Positions 14,436 to 23,056 of a stretch of DNA of 24,885 nucleotides are shown in pieces (the first letter of the stretch is position 1; each line of letters begins with the position of its first letter). The translations under genes were made by a program, and so were the position numbers. The notes under the pieces are model-generated. The model worked only from the letters and a program-made list of their open reading frames with translations, did no database searches and was not told where the DNA came from. The DNA is from Nitriliruptorales bacterium. GTDB taxonomy: Bacteria; Actinomycetota; Nitriliruptoria; Euzebyales; Egibacteraceae. The stretch spans positions 1-24,885 of the forward strand of contig SLAO01000004.1 in the NCBI GenBank assembly GCA_007126835.1. Direction: 5' to 3'.

Positions 14436-15350
14436 ATGGGCCAGGACGAGCGCGAGGGCATCCCACCCGCTGATGCGCTGCGCCGCCAGGCCGGCCGGGC
14501 CATCGGCTACCTCGCCCGGCCCCGCTCGTACGCGGGTCTCGCCAAGGAAGCCGCGCTGACCAGCGTGCACCTGTCGGCCTACCCGCTCGGACTCCTGCCC
14601 GGGGGTCGGGTCTGGCAGCAGGCCAGCCGCAAGGACGCCGCAGCAGCCGGCTCGGACCTGCCCGCCGACTCGGCCAGCGCGGCGATGCCGGTGGTGCTCG
14701 TGCACGGCTACGTGCACAACCGGTCCGCGTTCCTCGTGATGGCCCAGGCCCTCAAGCGCGCCGGCTTCGCGCACGTCCACGGCTTCAACTACAACCCCCT
14801 GTTGGCCGATCTCGACCACATCGCCGCGCACCTCGGCGCCGAGGTCGAGCGCATCACCCGCACGACCGGGGCGAGCAAGGTCGCCCTCGTCGGGCACTCG
14901 ATGGGCGGCATGGTCGCTCGCCACTTCGTCCAGCTGCTCGACGGCTACGACGCGGTCCACACGGTCATCACGATCGGCGCGCCCCACCGGGGCAGCTACA
15001 CGTCCTACCTGGGGCTCGGGCCGGCCGCGGCCCAGCTGCGGCCCGGGTCGGCGTACCTGCGCCGGCTCGAGGCCAGCGCCCGGCCCAGCGCCGTCCGGTG
15101 GATCTCGTACTACTCCGACCTCGACTTCCTGGTCGTGCCGGCGGTGCACGGCAAGCTCGTGCACCCCGCGCTGGCGGCCACCAACATCCGCGTCAACGAC
15201 ACGGGACACCTGTCGATGCTGCTGTCGCGGAAGGTGCTGCGAGGCATCACCGGGCATCTCGCGTCCCCGGACGCCCGGCTCAGCGCATCGCCGCCGGACA
15301 CCGCCCCGCCCTCCGCCGAGGCGTTTGCCATACCCCACCGGGCGACCTGA
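14436..15350 (+). CDS. Alpha/beta-hydrolase, triacylglycerol lipase/esterase family
   Basis: 304 residues. The lipase fold starts near 84 with PVVLVHGYVHNRSAF (oxyanion-hole region). The nucleophile is Ser155 in GHSMGG. The acid is probably Asp228 or Asp230 in YYSDLDFLVVP, and the base His258 in NDTGHLSML. GAPHRGSYTSYLG (181-193) is typical of bacterial lipases related to PGAP1/EstA. The first 80 residues are not family-like and contain a weakly hydrophobic stretch (39-55), but no clear signal peptide with a cleavage site, so the enzyme may be cytosolic or membrane-associated. AGGAGGT lies 4 nt before the ATG. A hairpin terminator follows the stop at once. Confidence 0.9.
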   Translation: MGQDEREGIPPADALRRQAGRAIGYLARPRSYAGLAKEAALTSVHLSAYPLGLLPGGRVWQQASRKDAAAAGSDLPADSASAAMPVVLVHGYVHNRSAFLVMAQALKRAGFAHVHGFNYNPLLADLDHIAAHLGAEVERITRTTGASKVALVGHSMGGMVARHFVQLLDGYDAVHTVITIGAPHRGSYTSYLGLGPAAAQLRPGSAYLRRLEASARPSAVRWISYYSDLDFLVVPAVHGKLVHPALAATNIRVNDTGHLSMLLSRKVLRGITGHLASPDARLSASPPDTAPPSAEAFAIPHRAT

Positions 15351-15352
15351 GA

Positions 15353-15375
15353 CCGGCAGGCCGGGCGCCTGCCGG
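15353..15375 (+). terminator. Hairpin terminator of the lipase gene
   Basis: CCGGCAGG-CCGGGCG-CCTGCCGG is a perfect 8-bp G+C-rich stem with a 7-nt loop, starting 3 nt after the lipase stop codon. No T-tract follows. It could also serve the convergent pcrA gene, which ends at 15397. Confidence 0.6.
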
Positions 15376-15396
15376 CGGTGGTCCCGGTGGTCTGGC

Positions 15397-17646
15397 TCAT
15401 GTGGCCCGGACGAGCGGGGCGTAGGCCAGGAGCATCCGCTTGGTCCCGCCCTCGTCGAAACGAACCAGGGCCTCCTCGCGCCCTGGCTGGCCGCTGATCT
15501 CGAGCACCTCGCCAGGGCCCAGCTGCGGATGGCGGATCCGGTCTCCGGGTGCGATGTCGCCAGTTGCGGTCGCGGCTTGGGGCTGGGCTCCGCCGCGCCG
15601 CGTGGGGCTGGGCGGTTCCTGGTTGTCAACCAGGCCGTCGGGCAGCTCCTTTAAGAACCGCGAGGGCGGGTTTGCGTGGGTGCCGCCGTACAGGGTGCGG
15701 CGCCAGGCGCTGGTCAGGTACAACCGCTGCTCGGCGCGGGTCATCGCCACGTAGCACAGCCGGCGTTCCTCCTCGAGGTCGTCGGTGCGACCCAGCGACC
15801 GGTGGTGGGGGAAGACGCCGTCCTCCAGGCCGACGACGAACACGACGGGAAACTCGAGGCCCTTGGCGTTGTGGACCGTCATCAGCGTCAGGCGCTGGTC
15901 GGCGTCGACGAGCTCGTCTGCCTCGCTGACCAGCGCGACTCGCTCGAGGAACTCCTCGAGCGTGGCTCCCGGCGACATCTCGGTGAACTCGCCGGCGACG
16001 CCCGCGAGCTCGCGCACGTTCTCGATCCGGCCCAGCGCCTCGACGGTGCGCTCCGCCTCGAGCTCGGCGACGTAGCCGGTCCGGTCGAGCACCCGCTCGA
16101 CGACCTCGCGGGGCCCGAGCTCCTCCTCCAGCCAGCCGGTGCGCAGCGTGTCGAGCAGCCGGACGAACTCGAGCACGGCGCCTTGGGCCCGGCCCGACAG
16201 CTGGTGGTTCTCCTCGGCGCGCCGGCAGGCGTCCATGAACGTCACGCCCTCGCGACCGGCGAACAGGTCGAGGGCCTCCTCCGTCTTGGCGCCGATGGCC
16301 CGCCGGGGCACGTTGACCACCCGCTTAACCGACACGTCGTCGGCGGGGTTGACCAGCGCCCGCAGGTACGCCAGCACGTCCTTGATCTCGCGCCGCTCGT
16401 AGAAGCGGGTGCCCCCCACGACGCGGTAGGGCAGGCCGACGCGGATGAGGACCTCCTCGAGCGTCCGCGCCTGTGCGTTGGTGCGGTAGAACACCGCGCA
16501 GTCGCCGGGCTGATACCCGTGCAGGTCGGTGAGGCGATCGAGCTCGGCGGCGACGAACTCGGCTTCGCCGTGCTCGTTGTCGGCGGTGTAGCGCACGACC
16601 GACACGCCGGGACCGACCTCGGTCCACAGGTTCTTGTCGAACCGCTTGTCGTTGTGGCGGATGACCGCGTTGGCCGCGTCGAGGATGGTCTGGGTGGACC
16701 GGTAGTTGCGCTCTAGGGTGATCCGGGTGGCGTCGGGGAAGTCGCGCTCGAAGTCGAGCAGGTTGCGCACGTCGGCGCCGCGGAACCCGTAGATGGCCTG
16801 GTCACCGTCACCGACGACGGTCAGCTGCCGGTGCTCGGCCGCCAGCAGCCGGACCAGCTCGTACTGGGCCCGGTTGGTGTCTTGCCACTCGTCGACGAGC
16901 ACGTGGGTGAACTGCTCCCGGTAGCGCGTCAGCACCTCGTCGAAGAGCCCCAGCAGCTCGACGGTCTTGACGAGCAGGTCGTCGAAGTCGAACGCGCTGG
17001 CCCGGTGCAGCCGCTCCTGGTACAGCCGGTAGATCTCGGCGACCTGCTGCTCCCACCACCCCTGCGCGCGCAGCCGGTAGGTGTCGAAGTCGACGAGCTC
17101 GTTCTTGGCGCCCGAGATCGCCGCCGCGGCGCCGCGGGGGGCCACACGCTTGGTGTCGATGCCCAGCTCGCTCGCGCACATGCCGACCAGCCGCACGGCA
17201 TCTGCGGCGTCGTAGATCGTGAACGCCTTGTCGTAGCCCAGGCGAGGGGCCTCGGCCCGCAGCAGCCTGGCGCACGCCGCGTGGAACGTCGACACCCACA
17301 TCCCACCCCAGCGCTTCGGACGGATCGTCCCGTCTGGGTCGCGCTCGACGCCGACCAGCCGGTCACCCACCAAGCGGCCCACGCGGTCCTTCATCTCATC
17401 GGCGGCCTTGTTGGTGAACGTGATCGCCAGCAGGCCGTAGGGATTGACCCCGCGGTCGCGCACCAGGTGCGCGATGCGGTGGGTCAGCACCCGCGTCTTG
17501 CCCGACCCGGCCCCCGCGACGATCAGCAGCGGACCGCCTGCGTGGAGCACGGCCTGTCGCTGCGCGTCGTTCAACCCCTCGATCAACTCCGGCGACACCT
17601 CGACGGGTGCCTCGGGGGCGTCATCGGACAGGGGCTGGGAGCACAT
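15397..17646 (-). CDS. pcrA: ATP-dependent 3'-5' DNA helicase, PcrA/UvrD1 type
   Basis: 749 residues, a typical length for PcrA. It unwinds DNA in nucleotide-excision repair and during replication-fork restart. Superfamily 1A motifs appear in order: GLNDAQRQAV (24-33, Q motif), GAGSGKT (45-51, Walker A), TFTNKAADEMKDR (76-88, Ia), DEWQD (252-256, Walker B), VVGDGDQAIYGFRGA (277-291, III), LERNYRST (IV), LMTVHNAKGLEFPVVFVVGLEDG (V) and YVAMTRAEQRLYL (VI). The C-terminal HPQLGPGEVLEI...RFDEGGTKRMLL is the tudor-like RNA-polymerase-binding module known from PcrA/UvrD. DEWQD replaces the more common DEFQD/DEYQD. The start has CGAGG about 8 nt upstream. It is downstream of the permease gene on the same strand with a 121-bp gap. 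Confidence 0.97.
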   Translation of the reverse strand: MCSQPLSDDAPEAPVEVSPELIEGLNDAQRQAVLHAGGPLLIVAGAGSGKTRVLTHRIAHLVRDRGVNPYGLLAITFTNKAADEMKDRVGRLVGDRLVGVERDPDGTIRPKRWGGMWVSTFHAACARLLRAEAPRLGYDKAFTIYDAADAVRLVGMCASELGIDTKRVAPRGAAAAISGAKNELVDFDTYRLRAQGWWEQQVAEIYRLYQERLHRASAFDFDDLLVKTVELLGLFDEVLTRYREQFTHVLVDEWQDTNRAQYELVRLLAAEHRQLTVVGDGDQAIYGFRGADVRNLLDFERDFPDATRITLERNYRSTQTILDAANAVIRHNDKRFDKNLWTEVGPGVSVVRYTADNEHGEAEFVAAELDRLTDLHGYQPGDCAVFYRTNAQARTLEEVLIRVGLPYRVVGGTRFYERREIKDVLAYLRALVNPADDVSVKRVVNVPRRAIGAKTEEALDLFAGREGVTFMDACRRAEENHQLSGRAQGAVLEFVRLLDTLRTGWLEEELGPREVVERVLDRTGYVAELEAERTVEALGRIENVRELAGVAGEFTEMSPGATLEEFLERVALVSEADELVDADQRLTLMTVHNAKGLEFPVVFVVGLEDGVFPHHRSLGRTDDLEEERRLCYVAMTRAEQRLYLTSAWRRTLYGGTHANPPSRFLKELPDGLVDNQEPPSPTRRGGAQPQAATATGDIAPGDRIRHPQLGPGEVLEISGQPGREEALVRFDEGGTKRMLLAYAPLVRAT

Positions 17647-17724
17647 GGAGAGGGCCTCGAGTGGCAGAGACGGTCGTCACCGGCAGGGTAGCGCGGGCCG
17701 GGCCGGCAGACGGTGGTGGCCAGG

Positions 17725-17787
17725 CCGGCGCGTCATGCGCCAGCAAGCACGACCGGTTCCCGGCGCGTCACGCGCCAGCAAGCGCGA
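17725..17787. repeat. 35-bp direct repeat duplicating the 3' end of the lactate permease gene
   Basis: The 28-bp stretches at 17725-17752 and 17760-17787 match at all but two positions (shared CCGGCGCGTCA-GCGCCAGCAAGC-CGA). Read leftward, each contains a small hairpin: GGCGCG-TGA-CGCGCC in the gene copy, where the permease stop codon is the loop, and GGCGCATGACGCGCC in the downstream copy. The duplicate lies entirely after the stop codon and may act as a terminator. Confidence 0.8.
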
Positions 17788-19354
17788 TCATCATCCAGGT
17801 GACGGCGGTGACCACGGCCACGAGGGCAGCGATGGCCGGCAGGGTGCCCCGCAGCGTCGGCGCGAGCTCGTCGGCCTCGCCGACCGCCGACAGCCCCACG
17901 AGGATGACCACCGGCGCCACGGCGTTGCCCACGTTGCCGCCGGCGGTCTGCGCCGCCAGCAGGATCGCGGGCTCGATGCCCAACAGGGTGGCGACTTCTT
18001 GCTGGAAGCTCGCCAGCAAGGCGTTCGACGCGGTCGTCGAGCCCGTCATGAAACTGCCCGCCGCGCCGACGAGGGCCGTCAGCGCCGGGTAGGAACCGCC
18101 CGCCACGGCGGCGACGCCGTCGGCCAGGGTGTGGATCATGCCCGTGTCGGTCAGCAGCGTCGCCACGACCGCCAGCAGCAGGATCGGGGCCGAGGCCTTG
18201 GGCAGGCCGCGAGCCCAGCCCGTCACCACCGGGCGCCACCGTCCCGCATCGAGCAGGCCGGCGCTTCGGTAGGTGACGTACCCGAGGAGGCACGCGATCA
18301 ACAGGTAGGTCCCGGGGTGCACGCCCACCGCCAGCGGGGTGTAGTCGGCCACGGCGGGGTTGACCCAGCTCTCCTCCGTGGCTGTCCGTGGGAAGGCCGG
18401 CGCGAGCACGAGCACCGACTCCGCCCATGCACGGCTCGCGGGGATGGCCAGCACCGGCAACGCGGTCGCCAGCAGGTACAGGTACGGCGAGATCAGGCCA
18501 ACCGTCCCGCGGTCGAAGGCGGCCTTGCCCGGGCCGGAGGCGTCGTCGGCCACGGCAGCCTGCCGGCGTCCGGCAAGCCCGAGGAGCAACAAGGCCGCGA
18601 AGCCCGCGGTGCCCGCGGCCAGGGAGGCCAGCGCGGGCACCACCACCGCGACGCCGATGAGCGTGGCCCCCATCGCCGCGCCGACGACCAGCACCGAGGT
18701 CAACCCTTCGCGTAGCCGGGTGCGTCCGCCCTCGACCAGCAGGACCAGCGCGCCAGCGATGAGGCAGTTGATCGCCAGCATCAACGCCGCCCGGAGCGCG
18801 AACTGGTCCTGGTCAGCCCCCGTCAGCCCCGCGGTGAGCGACGCCATGTAGAACGAGGAACCCATCGAGCCGAAGGTCACCGACCAGTGATAGCCGATCA
18901 GGGTGTAGATCAGCGCGGCTCGCACCGGGTAGCCAAGCGCGACCAGCAGCGGTGCGGCGACGGCGATCGGGGTCCCGAACCCGGCCACTCCCTGGATGAA
19001 TGACGGCAGCACCCACGCGAGGGCCAGCAGGCTGTCCGAGCGCCGCGGCAGCAGGCGTTGGAGCACCTGGCCGATCCGTTCGATGCCGGCGTCGGCGGCC
19101 AGGCGGTACATCAGCAAGGCTGGCCAGACCACCAGCAGGATCCAGAACCCGAGCCAAAGCCCCTTGCCCGCCCCCACGGCGAGCACTTCGGGGCCGGCAC
19201 CAAAGACCGTGGCCGCCAGCCCTGCGGTCAGGATGGCTACGACTGCAGCCGCCTGCGGCGTCTTGACCCTGCCGCTGACGACGAGGGCGAACAGCGTCGC
19301 CACCGGCAGGACGGCGACGCTCCACGTCACCCACGAAAGTGGTGGACCGCCCAC
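17768..19354 (-). CDS. lctP: L-lactate permease (LctP/LldP family)
   Basis: 528 residues with about 12-14 transmembrane helices. Family signatures include WVLPSFIQGVAGFGTPIAVAAPLLVALG (about 114-141), YHWSVTFGSMGSS (about 155-167) and, near the C-terminus, TGSTTASNALLASFQQEVATLLGI and LAAQTAGGNVGNAVAP. It imports L-lactate and related 2-hydroxy acids with protons; no lactate dehydrogenase gene is next to it. The GTG start is one base after the stop of the DinB-like gene, so translation is probably coupled; the ribosome site itself is weak, and a GTG eight codons further on is an alternative. The stop codon sits in the loop of a small hairpin that is duplicated just downstream. Confidence 0.93.
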   Translation of the reverse strand: MGGPPLSWVTWSVAVLPVATLFALVVSGRVKTPQAAAVVAILTAGLAATVFGAGPEVLAVGAGKGLWLGFWILLVVWPALLMYRLAADAGIERIGQVLQRLLPRRSDSLLALAWVLPSFIQGVAGFGTPIAVAAPLLVALGYPVRAALIYTLIGYHWSVTFGSMGSSFYMASLTAGLTGADQDQFALRAALMLAINCLIAGALVLLVEGGRTRLREGLTSVLVVGAAMGATLIGVAVVVPALASLAAGTAGFAALLLLGLAGRRQAAVADDASGPGKAAFDRGTVGLISPYLYLLATALPVLAIPASRAWAESVLVLAPAFPRTATEESWVNPAVADYTPLAVGVHPGTYLLIACLLGYVTYRSAGLLDAGRWRPVVTGWARGLPKASAPILLLAVVATLLTDTGMIHTLADGVAAVAGGSYPALTALVGAAGSFMTGSTTASNALLASFQQEVATLLGIEPAILLAAQTAGGNVGNAVAPVVILVGLSAVGEADELAPTLRGTLPAIAALVAVVTAVTWMMIALAGA

Positions 19355-19355
19355 G

Positions 19356-19820
19356 TCAGCGCAGCGCCTCTAGCTGTGCCCGCAGCTCGGGCAGGTGGAC
19401 CTCGGCGTGGGTGGCCAGCACGCCTGCCCACGGCATCGGCGACTCGGCGCGTACGACGTCGCCGTCGACGATCCGCACCTGCACCGGCGCTGCCGCTGCG
19501 GCGTCGTCGAGTTCGCGCACGAGCAGCACCAGCACGAGCCCGCTGCGCCGCACCTCGGCCACCAGCCCCTCCCCGTCACCCGCGGCGCGAGCGATCGCCT
19601 GCAGGTACGGCCCGTGCGAGGCCGCGGCGTTGTCGAACCGGGGGCGCTGTCCGGCCATGACCTGCGCGGTCGCCGCGGCGAGGAGCCGATCGTTGGCGAC
19701 CACGTGGGCCAAGATGAGCTCGGCGGAGCGCTGCCCGCTGTCGGCGGGCGCTCGGAAGCCTCCCCCGCGGGCAACGTCGAGCAGGGCCCGGTACGCGGAC
19801 TCGAGCGCGACGGTGTCCAT
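19356..19820 (-). CDS. DinB-superfamily-like protein
   Basis: 154 residues, mainly helical. AELILAHVVANDRLLAAATAQVMAGQRPRFDNAA and the C-terminal WAGVLATHAEVHLPELRAQLEAL fit the DinB/maleylpyruvate-isomerase four-helix bundle. In that family three histidines bind a metal; here His39 (LAHVV), His144 and the nearby His140 region are candidates, but the full triad cannot be confirmed by eye. Actinobacterial members are often thiol (mycothiol or bacillithiol) transferases or of unknown function. The ATG at 19820 has GAGGAG 6 nt upstream. It is directly followed (1 bp) by the lactate permease and preceded, after 101 bp, by the ABC ATPase. Confidence 0.7.
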   Translation of the reverse strand: MDTVALESAYRALLDVARGGGFRAPADSGQRSAELILAHVVANDRLLAAATAQVMAGQRPRFDNAAASHGPYLQAIARAAGDGEGLVAEVRRSGLVLVLLVRELDDAAAAAPVQVRIVDGDVVRAESPMPWAGVLATHAEVHLPELRAQLEALR

Positions 19821-19921
19821 GACAGCTCCTCGGGGATGGGGGCGGACGACGGTGGATGCGGCGCAGTGGCGATGGTCGGGCGCGATCGGTGGTCGGACAG
19901 CGAGGCCGCCGGTCGCGCAGG

Positions 19922-20734
19922 CTAGCCGAGCTTGGCACCACCCGACCGCAGGGGCTGTGGACGCCTGCGTGCGGTGTAGCGGCCGTCGCGGTGCTCGACG
20001 GTGATCGCCGCGCCGACGCATTCGGACAGGGCCTCGGACGTCAAGGTCGTCTCGATCGGGCCGGCGGCGAAGACCCGGCCGTCGCGGAGCAGCAGCGCCC
20101 GGGTCGAGCTGGCCGGGACCTCCTCGAGCTGGTGGGTCACCAGCACCACAGGACGTCCGGGGTCGGCGTCGCCCATCGCGTCGAGCCGGGACAGCAGCTG
20201 CTCGCGGCCTGCGAGATCCAGCCCGGCCGTGGGTTCGTCGAGCAGCAACAGATCGGGCTCGGCGACGAGCACCCGCGCTAGCTGCGCCCGCTGTCGCTCG
20301 CCTTCCGAGACCTGATCCACCCGGCGGTCGGCGAGCTCCGCGAGGCCGAGCTCTGACAGCAGCTCCTCGGCGCGGATGCGGTCGGTGGAGGCGAAGTGCT
20401 GGCGGAAGGTCGACAGCATCGCCCGCGGCCCGGTTAACACGACATCACGGACAGTCAGCTGGGGTCGGATGCGCCGAGCCAGGGGCGCGCCCGCGTACCC
20501 CACCCGGCGGCGCAGCTGGCGAAGGTCGACGGTCCCCACGCGCGCTCCGAGGACGTCCACCCTGCCGCGGCTGGCGATCTCGTACGTGCTGGCGACCTCG
20601 AGCAGGCTCGACTTTCCGGCGCCGTTCGGACCGAACACCACCCACCGCTCGCCAGGTCGAACTCGCCAGTCCAGATCCGACAGGACCTCGCGGCCACCGC
20701 GAATCAGCGACACTGCGGACATCTCCAGCACCAC
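19922..20734 (-). CDS. ABC transporter-type ATPase, YlmA-like single subunit
   Basis: 270 residues, one nucleotide-binding domain. Walker A GPNGAGKSS (35-43), signature VSEGERQRAQLA (142-153), Walker B LLLLDEP (162-168) and the H-loop VTHQLEE are present. The signature reads SEGER instead of LSGGQ, and the Q-loop position (VGYAGAPLA, 78-86) has no Gln; both are features I associate with the YlmA/ModF-like branch. No permease or binding protein is adjacent, so its partner is unknown, and it may not be a transporter subunit. The start is GTG at 20734, with AAGGAG 10 nt upstream; a second GTG (20731) and an ATG (20722) follow at once. Divergent from the diguanylate cyclase. Confidence 0.88.
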   Translation of the reverse strand: MVLEMSAVSLIRGGREVLSDLDWRVRPGERWVVFGPNGAGKSSLLEVASTYEIASRGRVDVLGARVGTVDLRQLRRRVGYAGAPLARRIRPQLTVRDVVLTGPRAMLSTFRQHFASTDRIRAEELLSELGLAELADRRVDQVSEGERQRAQLARVLVAEPDLLLLDEPTAGLDLAGREQLLSRLDAMGDADPGRPVVLVTHQLEEVPASSTRALLLRDGRVFAAGPIETTLTSEALSECVGAAITVEHRDGRYTARRRPQPLRSGGAKLG

Positions 20735-20846
20735 GCTGCCGTTGCTCCTTCGTCCCGGCGTCCACGCACAACCCGGCCGGCAACACCTGTGGTTCGCCCG
20801 CCGGATCCAATCGGTGTCACCATATCGGTTGCGAAAGACCACGCCG
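20735..20846. promoter_or_regulatory. Divergent intergenic region between the ABC ATPase and the diguanylate cyclase
   Basis: This 112-bp region must carry promoters for both genes. The part nearest the cyclase (around 20807-20835, ATCGGTGTCACCATATCGGTTGCG) is A+T-richer than its surroundings and repeats ATCGGT twice (20808, 20824), which could be a regulator half-site pair. No convincing -35/-10 spacing was found. Confidence 0.35.
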
Positions 20847-23015
20847 ATGCCCTCAGCCTCAGATGACCAGACCACCGCGTCCCAGCCCGACGCCCCGCAA
20901 CCGCGGCGTACTCCCGGGCTGCGGACGATGCTGGCTGCCTTCTTCGCCGCCATCACGGCGGTCCCGCTAGCCCTCGGCCTGGTGCTGATCACAACCCAGG
21001 TCGACCAGCGCTTCACCGATCGGGCCGCGACAGAGCTGGTGGCTGCCAGCCAGCGAGTCGCCAACGCGATCGCGGATCGCGAGACCCGCGCCGCCCAGAC
21101 CACCGCCGATCTCACCGACCTCCTCGTCGCCGACGGGCAAGCTGACGCCCTGGTCGAGGCTGACGGGACCGCCCTCGCCGATTGGCTGGCCGGGCGCGCC
21201 GGCGAGCGGATCCCCGAGCGCGCCGATGTCCTGCTGGTCGTCGAACCTGGCGGGGATCTGGTGGCCGACGCCGGACAGGCCGAGCGCGCGACGTCCACCG
21301 AGCTCGCTGGTGCGGTCGCGCGGGGCGCATCGCCCGACGGCGGGTTGCTGACCCGCCGCGAGGTGCGCGCCGACGTCGACGGCCAGGAGCAGTCGCTGGG
21401 GTGGGTCGGCGCGTTCGTCGAGGTCGACGCCGGCGAGCTCGCCGAGGCCTCAGCCGTCGAGTTGGCCGTCTTGGCCGACGGGGAGGTGCTGACCAGCTCC
21501 CAGGAGGCCCCCGACACCCGCCCAGAGCCGGGAGAGGCCGCCACCTGGGAGGATGGCGAGCAGCGGGTGATGGCGACCACGGTGACCACCCCCGCTGGTG
21601 ACGTGCTCGTGTGGCGCCCCGACCCTGGCGGCCTGGCGCTCGGAGGCCTGCTCGCCATGGTTGCCGCGCCGGCGCTGCTGCTCGCGGGAGGTCTTGGCTG
21701 GCTGCTCGCGCGGCGCATGACCGAGCCAGTTCGCCGTGCAGCGCAGACCGCCCGTGCCGTGGCCCGCGGCGATCTCGACCAGCACGTACCGACCGCCGAG
21801 GGCCCTGCCGAGGTCCGCGAGCTGGCCGTGGCGCTGAACCGGATGTCTAGCGAGCTGTCGCTGCGGCTGCGGGAGCTCGAGGCCTCACGCGACGCGCTGG
21901 GTGCATCACTGGAGCGAGTCGGTCAGACGCTGGCATCGAGCCTGGACCTCGATCGGGTGCTCGGCGTGATCGCGGAGTCCGCCGCCGACGTGCTCGATGC
22001 CGATGGAGCACATGTGGTGCTGCGCGGTCCCACCGGCCAGCTTGTGGTGCGCGCCCGTCACGGCTCGTCGAACCGGACAGTTGGGGACGTGGTCCCGTCG
22101 GGGGACGCCGGGAGCGCCGGCGGCCCCACTGATCCGGCACTCGACGTGGGCGGCGGCGATGATGCCGGTGACGGTGACGACGCCGGTGGCGGCGATGACG
22201 CCGGTGGCGGCGACTGGGGTGCGAGCGTCGAGGACCGCGTCGCCCGGCGCGGGCATGCACTGCGCGTGGCTCCCGGCTCGGCCGCGTCCGCGCTGGCTGC
22301 GCCGGGCCTTCCCTGCCAACTGGCTGTGCCACTGACGGTCCGAGGTGAGACCGAGGGGGTGCTGACCCTGCTTCGCGACCACCCCGACCGCCCCTTCGAC
22401 GAGCGGCAGGAGGCGCTGCTCGGCAGCTTCGCCGCGCAGGCGTCGGTCGCGTTGGAGAACGTCCACCGGCACGCAGAGGCGCAGGAGCAGGCTGCCACCG
22501 ACGGCCTGACCGGGCTGGCCAACGTCCGCACCCTGCACGCAGCACTGCAGCGCGAGGTCGAGGCCGCCGAGCGCTACGACCGGCCGGTGTCGGTGCTGAT
22601 GATCGACCTGGACCGGTTCAAGGGAGTCAACGACCGGTGGGGCCACGAGGCCGGCGACCGAGTGCTCAGCGAGGTCGCGCGGCGCCTGCAGGGATTCAGC
22701 CGTGCGGCCGACCTCGTCGCGCGCGCCGGCGGCGAGGAGTTCGTGATGCTGCTGCCCGAGACCCCTGCAGCCGGAGCGCAGATCCTGGCAGAGCGAGTCC
22801 GCGAGGCGGTCGCCACCCAGCCCATCGCGATTTCCAGCGGGGTCGTGCTCGAGGGGATCACCTGCTCGATCGGCGTTGCTGGACGGCACGCGCAAGAAGG
22901 ACCGGACGACCTGCTGCGCCGCGCAGACGCCGCGCAGTACGAGGCCAAACGGGGCGGGCGCAACCGCGTGGTCGTCGCCGACGAGACGACCGAGCACACC
23001 ACACCCACGACCTGA
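20847..23015 (+). CDS. Membrane-bound diguanylate cyclase with HAMP, GAF and GGDEF domains
   Basis: 722 residues. TM1 lies at about 27-50, an outer sensory region (about 55-255) follows, then TM2 (262-287), HAMP (288-340, MTEPVRRAAQTARAVARGDLDQHV), GAF (about 360-545) and the GGDEF domain (550-715). The active site is GGEEF (628-632). RAAD (619-622), five residues before it, is an intact RxxD inhibitory I-site, so product inhibition by c-di-GMP is expected. It should make c-di-GMP from two GTP. An Asp/Gly repeat (GDDAGD-GDDAGG-GDDAGG, residues 437-454) is inserted in the GAF region. The ATG at 20847 has only a weak GAAAGA upstream; the open frame extends further 5' over the ABC gene but is not family-like there. 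It ends 41 bp from the convergent Ser-rich protein gene. Confidence 0.93.
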   Translation: MPSASDDQTTASQPDAPQPRRTPGLRTMLAAFFAAITAVPLALGLVLITTQVDQRFTDRAATELVAASQRVANAIADRETRAAQTTADLTDLLVADGQADALVEADGTALADWLAGRAGERIPERADVLLVVEPGGDLVADAGQAERATSTELAGAVARGASPDGGLLTRREVRADVDGQEQSLGWVGAFVEVDAGELAEASAVELAVLADGEVLTSSQEAPDTRPEPGEAATWEDGEQRVMATTVTTPAGDVLVWRPDPGGLALGGLLAMVAAPALLLAGGLGWLLARRMTEPVRRAAQTARAVARGDLDQHVPTAEGPAEVRELAVALNRMSSELSLRLRELEASRDALGASLERVGQTLASSLDLDRVLGVIAESAADVLDADGAHVVLRGPTGQLVVRARHGSSNRTVGDVVPSGDAGSAGGPTDPALDVGGGDDAGDGDDAGGGDDAGGGDWGASVEDRVARRGHALRVAPGSAASALAAPGLPCQLAVPLTVRGETEGVLTLLRDHPDRPFDERQEALLGSFAAQASVALENVHRHAEAQEQAATDGLTGLANVRTLHAALQREVEAAERYDRPVSVLMIDLDRFKGVNDRWGHEAGDRVLSEVARRLQGFSRAADLVARAGGEEFVMLLPETPAAGAQILAERVREAVATQPIAISSGVVLEGITCSIGVAGRHAQEGPDDLLRRADAAQYEAKRGGRNRVVVADETTEHTTPTT
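22155..22214. repeat. In-frame 18-bp tandem repeat inside the diguanylate cyclase gene
   Basis: Units at 22155, 22173 and 22191 share GGYGAYGAYGCCGGTGRC, and a partial fourth starts at 22209. Each full unit encodes GDDAG(D/G). Because the unit is a multiple of three, copy-number change would keep the frame. It lies within the GAF domain region, between its second strand region and the downstream helix. Confidence 0.9.
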
Positions 23016-23056
23016 GGATCCGTTCGAAGCGCCGGCCTGCTCGGTGTTGCCAGCTC

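Noticed and set aside
14421..15629. 402-codon minus-strand frame
   Set aside because: Antisense to the lipase, whose catalytic motifs are clear on the plus strand.
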